A stretch of 64,000 nucleotides of DNA from Sedimentisphaera sp050251615 (lineage in GTDB: Bacteria > Planctomycetota > Phycisphaerae > Sedimentisphaerales > Sedimentisphaeraceae): contig JBFWMM010000003.1 of assembly GCA_050251615.1 (NCBI GenBank), forward strand, positions 62,001 through 126,000. The letters are read 5' to 3'. The position numbers and the translations under genes are program-made. The notes beneath the pieces are model-generated. The model was not told the origin of the DNA. It ran no database searches and saw only the letters and a list, made by a program, of their open reading frames with translations. Shown piece after piece: positions 1 to 9,516 of this stretch. Positions within the stretch are counted from its first letter, which is position 1; each line of letters opens with the position of its first letter.

Positions 1-2
1 AC

Positions 3-713
3 AAGCTTAAAAGCGAATTTCTCGCCAATATGGGGCACGAAATCCGCACTCCTCTCAACTCTATTATAGGCTTTTCCGAAATCCTGCGCGATTCGCCGCC
101 AAAAGACCCCGAAAAACTGTACAAATACTCCGACAACATCTGCACGAGCGGAAGGAACCTGCTTAATCTGCTCAGCGATCTGCTCGAAACCGCGAAATCC
201 GAAGCCGGCAAGCTCGAATTCAAGGCCGAGATGACAAACATAACTGAGCTGGCGCAGAGTGAAGTGTTCAACTACTTCGCAATCGCTCGGAAAAAGGGCA
301 TACAGCTTCGCTTTGAATCCGGCGATGATGTGCCGCTTGTCCTTACCGACAAGCAGAAAGTAAAGCAGATACTCGGCAATTTTATAAACAACGCAATCAA
401 GTTCACGCCTGAAAACGGCGAAATCACCGTAAGCGTACATATGCTTGATGAAATCACCCTGCGTATCGCCGTGCGGGACAGTGGTTGCGGCATCGCACCG
501 GAACACCACGAAATCATATTCGAGAAATTCAAACAGCTCGACGGTTCAATAACAAGAAACGTTCAGGGAACGGGGCTCGGCCTTGCCATTTCAAGAGACC
601 TGGCCACAATCATCGCCGGAAAAGTAGGTGTAGAAAGCAGCCTTGGCAACGGCTCCACTTTCTACCTCGACTTGCCGGCCGTAAGAAATGAGACCGACAA
701 AGAACAACAGTAA
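3..713 (+). CDS. Sensor histidine kinase, 3' part only
   Basis: This is the C-terminal end of a histidine kinase; the reading frame is open to the left edge, so sensor and membrane parts are missing. Visible first is a HisKA dimerisation helix with the H-box MGHEIRTPLNS, whose His is the phosphorylation site. A HATPase_c domain follows, with N-box NFINNAIKF, G1 box DSGCGI and G2 box GTGLGLAIS. The last residues after the ATPase are short and polar, so no receiver domain is fused at this end. The GH92 gene starts 13 bases downstream on the same strand, which suggests the kinase may control or be co-transcribed with it. The cognate response regulator is not in the window. Confidence 0.9.
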   Translation, partial: KLKSEFLANMGHEIRTPLNSIIGFSEILRDSPPKDPEKLYKYSDNICTSGRNLLNLLSDLLETAKSEAGKLEFKAEMTNITELAQSEVFNYFAIARKKGIQLRFESGDDVPLVLTDKQKVKQILGNFINNAIKFTPENGEITVSVHMLDEITLRIAVRDSGCGIAPEHHEIIFEKFKQLDGSITRNVQGTGLGLAISRDLATIIAGKVGVESSLGNGSTFYLDLPAVRNETDKEQQ

Positions 714-726
714 AGGGAGAATCGTT

Positions 727-3057
727 TTGGGAAACAAATTTAACTCGGCACTGCCCGCCCTGCTCACGGCGGCACTCATTTTCTCATCAGCCAACGCAGC
801 GGAGAAGGAACCCGTTGACTACATCAACCCGATAATCGGCGCAAGCACATCAGCGGACGCGGCCGGCATCCTTCACGGTCTCGGCAAGACATTCCCAGGC
901 GCCTGTACACCTTTCGGGCTCGTTCAGCTCAGCCCCGACACAATCACCGGCGGAGACAACGGCTCGGGCTACTCCTGGCAACACAACACAATCGAAGGGT
1001 TCAGCTTCATACATATGAGCGGCATCGGCTGGTACGGCGACTTCGGCAACTTCCTTGTAATGCCGACAAACGGTGAGCTCAAAACTGCCTGCGGGCGCTC
1101 TGACGCCCCCGAGAAGGGGTATCGCTCCCGCTTCTCTCACGACAGAGAAGAAGCGCAGGCAGGATATTACCGCGTCATGCTTGACGACTACAAAATCACC
1201 GCAGAGCTCACCGCCGCACCGCACAGCGGCATTCTGAGGTTTACTTACCCTGAAGACGGAGTGAGAAGAGTACAGATAGACCTTGCTCGCAGAATCGGCG
1301 GCACATCCTCTTTGCAGAGTGTGAAAGTTTCCGGCAACACAATCAGCGGACGCATGGTCTGCCCGCCCGAATGCGGGGGCTGGGGCAACGGCGATGGCAA
1401 GTCAAACTACACCGTTTACTACCACTGCCAGTTCAGCGTTCGGCCGGAGAAGTTCGGGGTATGGTCGGCGGAGATCCCCGAAGGCGCTGCGAGAAAGCGA
1501 GAAGATGTAACAAGCGAAGCGAGACAGAAAATCTTTGCGGAAGCGAATATTATGGAAGGCTGCGAACAGTTTGAAGGCAAGCATATTGGCTTCTTCGCGG
1601 AATTTCCCGCGAGCGAAAAGCAGGTACTTGTCAAATGCGGCATATCGTTTGTTAGCGAGGAAGGGGCAAAGAAAAACCTCGAAGCAGAAATCGCAGACTG
1701 GGATTTTGATGCCGTGCGCAAAAATGCGACGAAGCTTTGGAACGAGGCTGTTTCAAAAGTAAACGTAAGCGGCGGCACCGATGAGCAGAAAGAAATCCTC
1801 TACACCGCCCTCTACCACACAATGATAGACCCGCGCGCGGCAAGCGATGTGGACGGAATGTATCCCGGGGCAGACGGCAAAAATCATCACGCAACCGGTA
1901 GCTATGTCTATCGCACAATCTTCAGCGGCTGGGACGTGTTCAGAAGCCAGTTCCCGCTTCAGACAATCATTAATCCGCAGCTTGTAAACGACGAAATCAA
2001 CTCACTTCTCCAAATGTCCATCCTTAGCGGCAAAAGGTATCTGCCACGCTGGGAGATAATGAACTCATATTCGGGCTGTATGCTCGGAAATCCGGCGGTG
2101 TCGGTAATTGCCGATGCGTACCAGAAAGGCATACGCAATTACGACGAAAAACTCGCCTATGAGACCTGCCGCAGAAGCGTGGAGGAATTCTCGAATCAGC
2201 CGCTGGGGTATGTGCCGGATGACATTTCCCGCACGCTTGAATATGCATACTCAGACTGGTGCGTCGGAAGGCTCGCCGAGCTGATGGGCAGGCCGGACGA
2301 TGAGAAAAAATACAAATCGCGCGCGCTGGCCTGGAGCAACATTTACGATGAACAGGTCGGCTGGTTCCGCAGCAAACGCGCGGATGGTAAATGGAACGAC
2401 TGGCAGGGAAAAACGGTTCACGGTCAGGGTTGCACAGAGAGCAATCCGTTCCAACAGGGCTGGTTCGTACCGCAGGATGTTTACGGGATGATTGAACTGC
2501 TTGGCAGAGACAAGTTCCTCGCCGAGCTCAACGAGATGTTCGACAAGGCACCAGATAAATTCACCTGGAACGACTACTACAACCACCCCAACGAGCCTGT
2601 GCATCACGTTCCGTTTCTGTTTGTCTATGCTGGCGAAGGCTGGCTCACGCAAAAGTGGAGCAGGACGATCTGCGAGAATGCCTACGGCACAGGCTGGGAC
2701 GGCCTCTGCGGAAATGAGGATGTCGGGCAGATGAGCGCGTGGTACGTGCTGGCGGCCGCGGGCATCCATCCCGTATGCCCAGGCGACGGAATTTACATCA
2801 TCACGAGCCCCCTGTTCAACGAAATAGATTTCACACTGGATGAGCAATACGCAGGGTCCAACCGGTTCAAAATAATCGCCCGCGGCAACTCGCCCGAGAA
2901 TAAATACATCCAATCTCTCCGCTTGAACGGCAAGCCGCTTGACAGGCTTTGGATAAGGCACAGCGAGATAACCGCAGGCGGCAGGCTCGAAATGGTGATG
3001 GGGAACGAGCCGAACAAACAGCTCGGGAAAGACAATCTCCCGCCGGCAAACTACTGA
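727..3057 (+). CDS. GH92 family alpha-mannosidase, secreted
   Basis: Predicted exo-acting alpha-mannosidase that would trim mannose from glycans outside the cytoplasm. The family is recognised by the N-terminal YINPIIG and PGACTPFGLVQLSPD region, the NEPVHHVPFLF segment and the strongly conserved GNEDVGQMSAWYV block near the C-terminus. Members of this family are Ca2+-dependent and inverting. I chose the TTG start because AGGGAGA lies 7 bases before it and it opens directly into a signal peptide (residues 1 to about 24, ending in SANAAE). The in-frame ATG at 688 would overlap the kinase and add 13 charged residues before the signal. At 776 residues it is normal for the family. Confidence 0.9.
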   Translation: MGNKFNSALPALLTAALIFSSANAAEKEPVDYINPIIGASTSADAAGILHGLGKTFPGACTPFGLVQLSPDTITGGDNGSGYSWQHNTIEGFSFIHMSGIGWYGDFGNFLVMPTNGELKTACGRSDAPEKGYRSRFSHDREEAQAGYYRVMLDDYKITAELTAAPHSGILRFTYPEDGVRRVQIDLARRIGGTSSLQSVKVSGNTISGRMVCPPECGGWGNGDGKSNYTVYYHCQFSVRPEKFGVWSAEIPEGAARKREDVTSEARQKIFAEANIMEGCEQFEGKHIGFFAEFPASEKQVLVKCGISFVSEEGAKKNLEAEIADWDFDAVRKNATKLWNEAVSKVNVSGGTDEQKEILYTALYHTMIDPRAASDVDGMYPGADGKNHHATGSYVYRTIFSGWDVFRSQFPLQTIINPQLVNDEINSLLQMSILSGKRYLPRWEIMNSYSGCMLGNPAVSVIADAYQKGIRNYDEKLAYETCRRSVEEFSNQPLGYVPDDISRTLEYAYSDWCVGRLAELMGRPDDEKKYKSRALAWSNIYDEQVGWFRSKRADGKWNDWQGKTVHGQGCTESNPFQQGWFVPQDVYGMIELLGRDKFLAELNEMFDKAPDKFTWNDYYNHPNEPVHHVPFLFVYAGEGWLTQKWSRTICENAYGTGWDGLCGNEDVGQMSAWYVLAAAGIHPVCPGDGIYIITSPLFNEIDFTLDEQYAGSNRFKIIARGNSPENKYIQSLRLNGKPLDRLWIRHSEITAGGRLEMVMGNEPNKQLGKDNLPPANY

Positions 3058-3072
3058 TTTTCCTGCGACGAG

Positions 3073-3111
3073 CGCGGGCGCATTTTCAGCTTACGCGCGC
3101 CGCGAATTTTT
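3073..3111 (+). terminator. Possible intrinsic terminator after the GH92 gene
   Basis: A GC-rich stem (CGCGGGCGC pairing with GCGCGCCGCG, one bulged G) is followed by AATTTTT. The loop is about 13 bases. It sits 15 bases after the GH92 stop codon. The bulge and loose loop make it only a moderate candidate. Confidence 0.4.
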
Positions 3112-3260
3112 ATGCTCACGAAAAGCACGAAATTCATAAAAAATAAATACAAATCGAAAAATGCAGTTTCTGCCGAAAAAATAGCCTCGTGGCGTTCACG
3201 GAGGGTTAGTGATAATCCCTCCTTGAATGTATATGCATACGCCGGTTCTTTCAGGCTCCA

Positions 3261-4433
3261 TTATTGCATAGCGGCCATAAGCCCGTCCACCTCGCTCTTG
3301 AGGTCTTCGAGTTCTTCTTCCGACACAGGTACATCGGGGTATTTCTTTTTGAGGTTCAAAAGGAAATCGGCATTCTTGCCCAGTTCTTTAAGGCTCCTCA
3401 GAGCATCACTCCTGAAAAGCCGCCTTTGCTCATGCCTGACGTTTATCTGTATTATCTCTTTTCTTATCCTGCCCTCAAGAAGCTTGAATCTCTTTGTAAC
3501 CTTATCAAGCTCCTCTCTTGCCTCATCAATGCATTTTGACTCGACTACCTCGGGCGCTGAGCTTGTTAGCTTGCTCACAACGAAATCCCTCGACTCGCAC
3601 TCCCCGTCGCTCATGCCGCAGGCAAGCGCATCCCTTGAGGTAAGTGTGAGAAGCGTACCGGCAGGGCAAAACACCCTCACTACTTCATCATCCTTCTCCT
3701 TTCTGTTCGATTCGATATAGAGCTTTTCACCGGCTCTCTGCACTTCCAGTATCTCAATATCCTTCTCTGCCATAGCCTTGGCAAGCCCATTCGGCCTGCC
3801 ACCCTGCTCTGCAAGGCTCGCGAGGTAGTTCCTCCATGCCGAGCCGAATTTTTCGCCCACTGTCTCACCGAACACCTTCTTCATGTCCGTTGCGCCATTG
3901 GCCGAGGAAATGATGGCGGTAGCGGCTCCGATGCAGCTGCCGGGAGCCATATAGATGTTATCGCATGCCATGGAAACCGCCGCGCCGGCAGAGTATGCGC
4001 CGCCGTTATTGCCACCGGATATGAAAGCCACAACCTTGCAATTGTCCGTTTTAACAAGAACCGAGCAGATTCTTTTCGCCAGATCCACCCTTCCTCCTGG
4101 TGTGTCTATTTCAAACAGGATCGCCAGAGGCCCTTTGTTGGATTCCTCTACGATCGCCTTCTCAAGCGCCGAGGTTTCAATGTCGGAATGTATCTCGCTG
4201 TCGATCTTGAAGACAACAATCTTATTCTCGCGCCCTTCTTCGTTGAGCTGCAAATCGTAGTTGGAGAGGTCCGCCTCGAATTTACCTGCCTCCCTGCTCA
4301 CGATACAGGTTTTCTCGCTGTCGGTTTCCTGAGTCGTAAAGCCCGTATAGACCTCGCCTGTCTCTTTATTCGTGATGGTGTCCGCGAAAGAGAACGCCGC
4401 AACAAACGACAAAAGAAATGCAATTCTCAACAT
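3261..4433 (-). CDS. Membrane-associated ClpP-fold serine protease (NfeD/SppA type)
   Basis: A 390-residue protein with an N-terminal signal or anchor (residues 1-17) and a ClpP/crotonase-fold protease domain. The stretch EIDTPGGRVDLA is the typical oxyanion-loop strand. GGAYSAGAA holds the likely nucleophile Ser, and NIYMAPGSCIGAA follows as in NfeD proteases. The VGEKFGSAWRNYLASLA segment aligns with the region that carries the catalytic Lys in NfeD. Unlike full NfeD proteins there is no C-terminal transmembrane bundle or OB-fold. Instead there is a charged helical tail (about residues 300-390) that could be coiled coil. Substrate unknown; probable role in membrane protein quality control. 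It stands alone between convergent GH92 and waaA units. Confidence 0.7.
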   Translation of the reverse strand: MLRIAFLLSFVAAFSFADTITNKETGEVYTGFTTQETDSEKTCIVSREAGKFEADLSNYDLQLNEEGRENKIVVFKIDSEIHSDIETSALEKAIVEESNKGPLAILFEIDTPGGRVDLAKRICSVLVKTDNCKVVAFISGGNNGGAYSAGAAVSMACDNIYMAPGSCIGAATAIISSANGATDMKKVFGETVGEKFGSAWRNYLASLAEQGGRPNGLAKAMAEKDIEILEVQRAGEKLYIESNRKEKDDEVVRVFCPAGTLLTLTSRDALACGMSDGECESRDFVVSKLTSSAPEVVESKCIDEAREELDKVTKRFKLLEGRIRKEIIQINVRHEQRRLFRSDALRSLKELGKNADFLLNLKKKYPDVPVSEEELEDLKSEVDGLMAAMQ

Positions 4434-4475
4434 ACAATTACTGCCTTTACTTGCTTAAAAGAGTTAATACCACAA

Positions 4476-4513
4476 AATGAATATTCATTCTCCAACATAT
4501 CAGTTGACGTCAA
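4476..4513. promoter_or_regulatory. Two perfect palindromes upstream of the ClpP-fold protease gene
   Basis: A 14-bp perfect palindrome AATGAATATTCATT (4476-4489) and a 10-bp perfect palindrome TTGACGTCAA (4504-4513) lie 43 and 71 bases before the minus-strand start at 4433. They could be operator sites for a dimeric regulator. I could not fit a convincing -10 box here, so function is only suggested by position. Confidence 0.35.
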
Positions 4514-4648
4514 AACCGCTTTGGCATCAATGCGAAATTAAAACGCTTGCAATCCTGTTCACACAACACGGTATATTTTTGACAGGATTTACAAAATGTA
4601 CAGGATAAAATCGTGAAAAGCCGGCATTTGCGACAGTAAATGCGTTCC

Positions 4649-5947
4649 TTACGAACCGTTGCTGCTGCTACGGAGGAGTTCAGCTATTATTTGAGTGGAA
4701 ATTGCCGTGGCGCCTTGCGATTGGTGGATAAGCTGCTGCCCGGCCAATGCGGTTTGAATGCGGTATTCGTCGCTTGACAGGGCCTTTTCAAAAACAGCTT
4801 CAAGCTCCGCTCCATCCGCCGCCATCACTGCCCCGCCGCCTGCTGTGAGCAGGTCAACGGTTTCTCTGAAATTAAATGCGTGAGGGCCGAATGACGTAAA
4901 TTTACCCATCGCGGCCGCCTCCATCATATCTGAGCCGCCAAGCGGGCAAAGACTCCTGCCGACGAATATCAATTCGCTGAGCGCGTAAAACTTGCGCAGG
5001 TCTCCCATTGTGTCGCAAAGGATAACCGCATCTTTCGGCGGCGGCTCTGTAGCAACGCCGAATTTTATCGCACTGTACCTGACCACCTTAAAACCTTCTT
5101 TCTCAATAAGCGCGGCCACCTCACCAAATCTCTCGGGCTTGCGTGCGGCGATTGCAAGGCGCAGATGCGGGAATTTCCTCTTGAGCGAAGCGAAAATGTC
5201 GAGCAGTGCCTTTTCCTCGCCTGGGCCGGTGCCGCCGGCGGTGATAAGCCTCTCAGAACCGTCAAGATCAAGGCTTTCGCGAAGCGAATCTGCGCCGGCT
5301 ATCTTGTCGGTAAGCTCGGCAGTGTCGTATTTTACGTTGCCGGTAACAGTCAAGCGGCTTTCGGCAACGCCAAGCTCCTTGAAGCGCTCGGCGTATTCTT
5401 TTGTTTGAACGAGAAAATGGCTTACGCCGCTGAACACTCTTCTCGCTACCGGAGCGATTTTGCGGTATCTCGGAAAGCTCTTATCACTTAGCCTGCCGTT
5501 AAATACAACCACTTCCGCACCCGTACGCCTCGCCTGTCGAACAAAATTTGGCCAGATCTCCAGCTCCACAAGCACGCATATCTTCGGATTGATTCGCTTG
5601 AATGCAATGCGCTGGCAGAGGGAGAAGTCCAGAGGATAGAAGAATACCTCTGCTTCGTCTGAGAACAGCTTCACAGCTCGGTCGTATCCGGTGTCTGTGG
5701 TAGTGCTGATGAAGATTTTCGCGGCAGGGCAGGCCTTTTTGAGCGCTGGGATCAGCGTTCGCGTCGCGTTCACCTCGCCAAGACTTACCGCATGCAGCCA
5801 GATAACGTCTCCGTTTCCGCATGGCACAAATCCGAACCTGTTTGCAGCGCCGCGGCGGTATCTGTTCTCGAAAATGAGCCGATAAACAATAAGCGGAAGT
5901 AGCGCAACAAACGCAAGCAGGTATAAGAGGTCAAGCAGAATAAACAT
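4649..5947 (-). CDS. waaA: 3-deoxy-D-manno-octulosonic acid (Kdo) transferase
   Basis: GT30 glycosyltransferase that adds Kdo from CMP-Kdo to lipid A precursors at the inner face of the cytoplasmic membrane. An N-terminal membrane segment (about residues 3-24) is followed by the usual RYRRGAANRFG and WLHAVSLGEVNA motifs, then ISTTTDTGYDRA and the ELEIWPN signature. The C-terminal Rossmann half contains GGTGPGEE and GGSDMMEAAAMG. Length (432) matches the family. The gene implies a lipopolysaccharide-type outer membrane. Its ATG overlaps the stop of the upstream membrane/TPR gene by one base (TAATG), so translation is probably coupled. Confidence 0.95.
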   Translation of the reverse strand: MFILLDLLYLLAFVALLPLIVYRLIFENRYRRGAANRFGFVPCGNGDVIWLHAVSLGEVNATRTLIPALKKACPAAKIFISTTTDTGYDRAVKLFSDEAEVFFYPLDFSLCQRIAFKRINPKICVLVELEIWPNFVRQARRTGAEVVVFNGRLSDKSFPRYRKIAPVARRVFSGVSHFLVQTKEYAERFKELGVAESRLTVTGNVKYDTAELTDKIAGADSLRESLDLDGSERLITAGGTGPGEEKALLDIFASLKRKFPHLRLAIAARKPERFGEVAALIEKEGFKVVRYSAIKFGVATEPPPKDAVILCDTMGDLRKFYALSELIFVGRSLCPLGGSDMMEAAAMGKFTSFGPHAFNFRETVDLLTAGGGAVMAADGAELEAVFEKALSSDEYRIQTALAGQQLIHQSQGATAISTQIIAELLRSSSNGS

Positions 5948-7833
5948 TACTCTTCCGCCGGAAGCTCTGAAAGAATTGTCTTCGCCTCATCCACAAAAAG
6001 ACTCTCCGGCTGCTCAGCAATAAGCGTTGAGAGTAAAGCCCTGGATTTGGCAAGGTATTCGGTGCTGTTCAGCGAACTCTGGTTATCCATCCAGAGCCTT
6101 GCCCAGGTCTTGCCGCATATATATTGCGCCTCACCGGATGCATCGCGGCGGCCGGTTTTCTGTATGAATTTTTCGAGCTCTTCAATGAGCATAAGTCCGC
6201 TGTTGTCCTTCTTGATTATCTCCAGCACCACATTATCTTTCAGTGCGCTGTCCGCCGGCAATGAAGCATCCATCAACGCAAGGCGGTTGCGGTAATTGAG
6301 GGACCTTTTATCCAGCATAAGAAACTCCGCCAGTTTTTCCGGCGCTTCTTTCAGGTAATCGCCGGAGAGAAACTGCAAGAGATATTTTGTACGGAAGATT
6401 ATGCTTCTGAAATCCATAGGCGTAATAACCGTTTCGGGAGGTCTCCTGAAAAGCGCAGCCTCATCGCCTACAGACCTCTCAACTATCTTTTCCTTCTCTT
6501 CGGCAAGGTTCAATATCTCGCGGCAAATACTGGCGGATGTCGTAAACTTCTGCTTGCCCGCAAGATTCATTGCAATACGCCACCGCGCCTCAAGCGCCTC
6601 CACACTGTCAGGGTGGTCCTTATAGAGCTTGATCCAGCTCGAATAAGCGGCCGTACCCGGATAACTGCTGTAAAAGCGGAGCTGTTCGAGCTCTTTTAAG
6701 GCAGGGATATCCGGCTTGTATTCTTTCAACATTGCTTTGTAGTACAGCGCGGGAATGCCGCGCGGACTTTTCGGGTGATTGGCTATAAACGCATCGTATT
6801 GCTCTATAATAGAGCTACGCTTCTTTTCATAATCGTAAAAGTCGGAATCACAGTTTTCGATGAACCAGTACGGCCAGGAACCCAGTAAAAGCATCTCCTG
6901 CAACTCGCTGACGAGTTGTCCGCGCTGAAGTGTTTCGATGCCGGAAAAGAGGAATGCGTCATCTATTGAGACCATCGGATTCTTAACCGCCCTGTCAAGC
7001 ACCGCACTGATGTCGTGCGGTTTAAAGCCTTCAACCATCTCCGGAATATTATCGCTGACATACTGCTTATACTCCACCTCTGCAAGCCCGATCCGGTCGA
7101 AGAATGTAAACAAACCGATAACAAAAAACAGCAGGCTTGTTATCCAGATCTGCCCGGGCCGATACCGCGTAAAATGGCCGACAGCCAGTATGATTGCGCT
7201 CATGGCAAGCCCGAGAAGCCAGGTCAAAATCCAAGGCACAAAAGACAACCCCCATTTAAGGGGGTCGGGGTCTGATGAATTTCCTGAAACGGTGAGGTAG
7301 ATCAGTATGGGACTGCTGCAAAGCACAATGGAAATAAAGCGCGAACGAAATCGCAGAGGCCTCGAAGCAACCATTATGCAGCTTATCATAATAACAAACG
7401 ACAGGCCCGGCAGCTTGGCCACCAGCATGCATATTATTAGAAACGGCAGGCTGTGATTGACGCTGAGCATTTGAGATGTTATCACGGGAGTAAACGTGAT
7501 AATGGCCGTAAGCGCAGCAAGCACAAGCATTTGCCACGGAAATTCAAATATGCTGATCGGTTGGTTTATAAATCCGCCGAGGGACCAGACCCCGAAACCC
7601 GATGCCGCGAGGTCAAAGCGAAACATCTCGATTGCACCAAGCATTATTTTAGCCCAGAACAGGCAGACCACCGCATAGACACAAAGGTTCAAGCCATAGT
7701 TCACTTCCACGTTGTGGCTTTTGTAATGCAGCGTAGGGCCCATCGTAAGAAAGGGCTTGGAGGGACTCAGCTTCTGCTGCTCACCTTGTCCTGGTTGTAT
7801 ATGGTTGTTATCTTCTTTCATTTTTATGTTCAT
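5947..7833 (-). CDS. Multi-pass membrane protein with TPR-like C-terminal half, function unknown
   Basis: Not recognised as a named family. The polar N-terminus (about 45 residues) is followed by roughly six hydrophobic segments between residues 50 and 240. From about residue 260 the protein is soluble and helical, with repeated A/Y/G-rich helices that look like degenerate TPR or tol-pal YbgF-like repeats (for example SPRGIPALYYKAMLKEY and DSVEALEARWRIAMNLAG). I start at ATG 7833; a TTG directly before it gives one more residue. It is translationally coupled to waaA and has its own promoter 23 bases upstream. The pairing with waaA hints at a role in envelope assembly, but this is inference. 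Confidence 0.7.
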   Translation of the reverse strand: MNIKMKEDNNHIQPGQGEQQKLSPSKPFLTMGPTLHYKSHNVEVNYGLNLCVYAVVCLFWAKIMLGAIEMFRFDLAASGFGVWSLGGFINQPISIFEFPWQMLVLAALTAIITFTPVITSQMLSVNHSLPFLIICMLVAKLPGLSFVIMISCIMVASRPLRFRSRFISIVLCSSPILIYLTVSGNSSDPDPLKWGLSFVPWILTWLLGLAMSAIILAVGHFTRYRPGQIWITSLLFFVIGLFTFFDRIGLAEVEYKQYVSDNIPEMVEGFKPHDISAVLDRAVKNPMVSIDDAFLFSGIETLQRGQLVSELQEMLLLGSWPYWFIENCDSDFYDYEKKRSSIIEQYDAFIANHPKSPRGIPALYYKAMLKEYKPDIPALKELEQLRFYSSYPGTAAYSSWIKLYKDHPDSVEALEARWRIAMNLAGKQKFTTSASICREILNLAEEKEKIVERSVGDEAALFRRPPETVITPMDFRSIIFRTKYLLQFLSGDYLKEAPEKLAEFLMLDKRSLNYRNRLALMDASLPADSALKDNVVLEIIKKDNSGLMLIEELEKFIQKTGRRDASGEAQYICGKTWARLWMDNQSSLNSTEYLAKSRALLSTLIAEQPESLFVDEAKTILSELPAEE

Positions 7834-7855
7834 CAATTACCCCGTTCGAGCCTGT

Positions 7856-7883
7856 ATTATCCCTTTTCAGACGGCAAAATCAA
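7856..7883 (-). promoter_or_regulatory. Sigma-70-like promoter for the membrane/TPR-waaA operon
   Basis: On the minus strand TTGATT is followed after 16 bases by GATAAT, with the expected transcription start about 15 bases before the ATG at 7833. The site lies just beyond the 3' end of the MATE gene. Confidence 0.5.
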
Positions 7884-7894
7884 CCTTTCGTTCT

Positions 7895-9358
7895 TCAGAC
7901 GTTCTGCAAGGGCAGCTTAACCCGCTCAACGAGTTCTTCAACAGCTTCATCCTCTATCACCCTCATCTTTTTCCATTTGCCTTTAAGAAAACGAGCAAGG
8001 AAGATGAAATTGAGCAGATAAATGTACGTGCTGAAACCGATCCAAGGAATATGGTACGAGCCTCCGAACCTGGCTGCAAGATACGCCGGCAAAACCATAA
8101 GAAGCCACGAAAAGCTGACGGACGAAAGCAGGACAAACCGCGTATCGCCAGCTCCCTTCAACACATTCGAGAACACGATAAGACCGGCGTCTCCAAGGGC
8201 ATAAACAGCAATCCAGCACAGGAAGGGATACGATATTCGCGCAATCTCGTCATAATCTGCAGAGGTAATTCCGCCGCCGAAGAAACGGATAAGCTCGTTG
8301 CCTGCAAACACGTAAACAAGCGATGTGAGAAAAAAATAGCTCAGGGCAAGCGCATAGCTGACAAACGCGGTATGAACCGCCTTGTCGGGACGCCCCGCAC
8401 CGAGATACTTGCCGGTGAGCGTGTTTACCGCCATACCCAGCCCGACCACCGGCATAAACGCCATCATGTTTATGCTGAACACAAGCGAAATCGCCGTCTG
8501 AACGGAATCGCCGAAGCGGCCGACAAACGCCAGAAAGGAAGTAAACGCCATCATATCGAGAAGAAAATTCACGCCGTTTGGACTGCCGAAGCGCAAAACT
8601 CGCAGAATCAATTCCTTGTCGAAGCCGAAACCGCGGAGTGTATGAAACTGTTCATCATTTTTGCGGTTGAAGAAAAACAGTATATAAAGAATGCTCGAAA
8701 CAACCACGCTCGAAACCGTGGCTATTGCCGCGCCGGTAATGCCGAGACGCGGAAAACCGAAGTGGCCGAATATCAGAATGTAATCCAGCAGGACATTGGA
8801 AACACAGGAGATCGTATTGACGCACAGGACTATTCTCGTCATCCCGCGCCCGACATAAAAACACGACAATGTGGAGTTTACGAGAATCAGTACGTAGCTG
8901 CTGCAAAGAATTTTGAAGTACGTTATTTCGTAGGCTGTGGTTTCAGCGCCATGGGCTACGAGCTTGAACAATGGCTCTGCGAGAAAAAAGACGCCGGAAA
9001 CAAGCAGGCCGCTGACAATGGCAATAAAGATGCCCTGCCAGATACTTGGCCCGATCCGATTGCTGCGGCCGGCTCCATAGTACTGGGCGACAAACGTGCT
9101 GACGTAAGAAACCAGCCCTACGAAAAATGCGATAAATGTAAAATGGGCAAGCCCGGCAAACATCGCCGCGCTCATCGCGTTCGGGTCGTAATGCATTAGG
9201 AACGCACGGTCGGTAAAGGTGCGCACGCTGTGAACGCTCGTACTTAAAATAAGCGGCAACGCCACTGCCATCACCTCCCTGACAGTGTTTGCGCAAACGC
9301 GCTTATCAAGACCGGCCGTTACGGCGGAAAGCAATCCTTCTATGTTAGGTCGAGCCAT
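7895..9358 (-). CDS. MATE family efflux transporter
   Basis: A 487-residue inner-membrane transporter with about twelve hydrophobic segments arranged as two homologous halves, the hallmark of MATE exporters. Each half begins with a similar ALPLILSTSVHSVRTFTDRAF or FGSPNGVNFLLDMMAFT element, and AQYYGAGR and KYLGAGRPDKA are the family's conserved loop motifs after the third and ninth helices. Such proteins export cationic drugs, metabolites or dyes using a Na+ or H+ gradient. The ATG at 9358 opens MARPNIEG; no strong ribosome binding site precedes it. Monocistronic by context. Substrate cannot be told from sequence. Confidence 0.9.
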   Translation of the reverse strand: MARPNIEGLLSAVTAGLDKRVCANTVREVMAVALPLILSTSVHSVRTFTDRAFLMHYDPNAMSAAMFAGLAHFTFIAFFVGLVSYVSTFVAQYYGAGRSNRIGPSIWQGIFIAIVSGLLVSGVFFLAEPLFKLVAHGAETTAYEITYFKILCSSYVLILVNSTLSCFYVGRGMTRIVLCVNTISCVSNVLLDYILIFGHFGFPRLGITGAAIATVSSVVVSSILYILFFFNRKNDEQFHTLRGFGFDKELILRVLRFGSPNGVNFLLDMMAFTSFLAFVGRFGDSVQTAISLVFSINMMAFMPVVGLGMAVNTLTGKYLGAGRPDKAVHTAFVSYALALSYFFLTSLVYVFAGNELIRFFGGGITSADYDEIARISYPFLCWIAVYALGDAGLIVFSNVLKGAGDTRFVLLSSVSFSWLLMVLPAYLAARFGGSYHIPWIGFSTYIYLLNFIFLARFLKGKWKKMRVIEDEAVEELVERVKLPLQNV

Positions 9359-9516
9359 TTACTGATTATCCATTTGATTTGTTCAAGACGAAATTCAAAC
9401 GGTGTATTATACAGCAAACAGCGTTAAATTGTATCACCAATTTGCCCACCGGTTCCATTTAACCGATATTTAGGTCGTTGCCGGTGAAGTCAAAAACGGA
9501 TTGTGGCGCGATGATG

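Noticed and set aside
2251..2961. 236-residue minus-strand open frame
   Set aside because: Antisense to the GH92 C-terminal domain; no start signal and no domain.
7757..9199. 480-residue plus-strand open frame
   Set aside because: It is antisense to the MATE gene, is rich in Lys/Arg/Gln/His with no domain pattern, and has no promoter or ribosome binding site; the opposite strand has a clear transporter.
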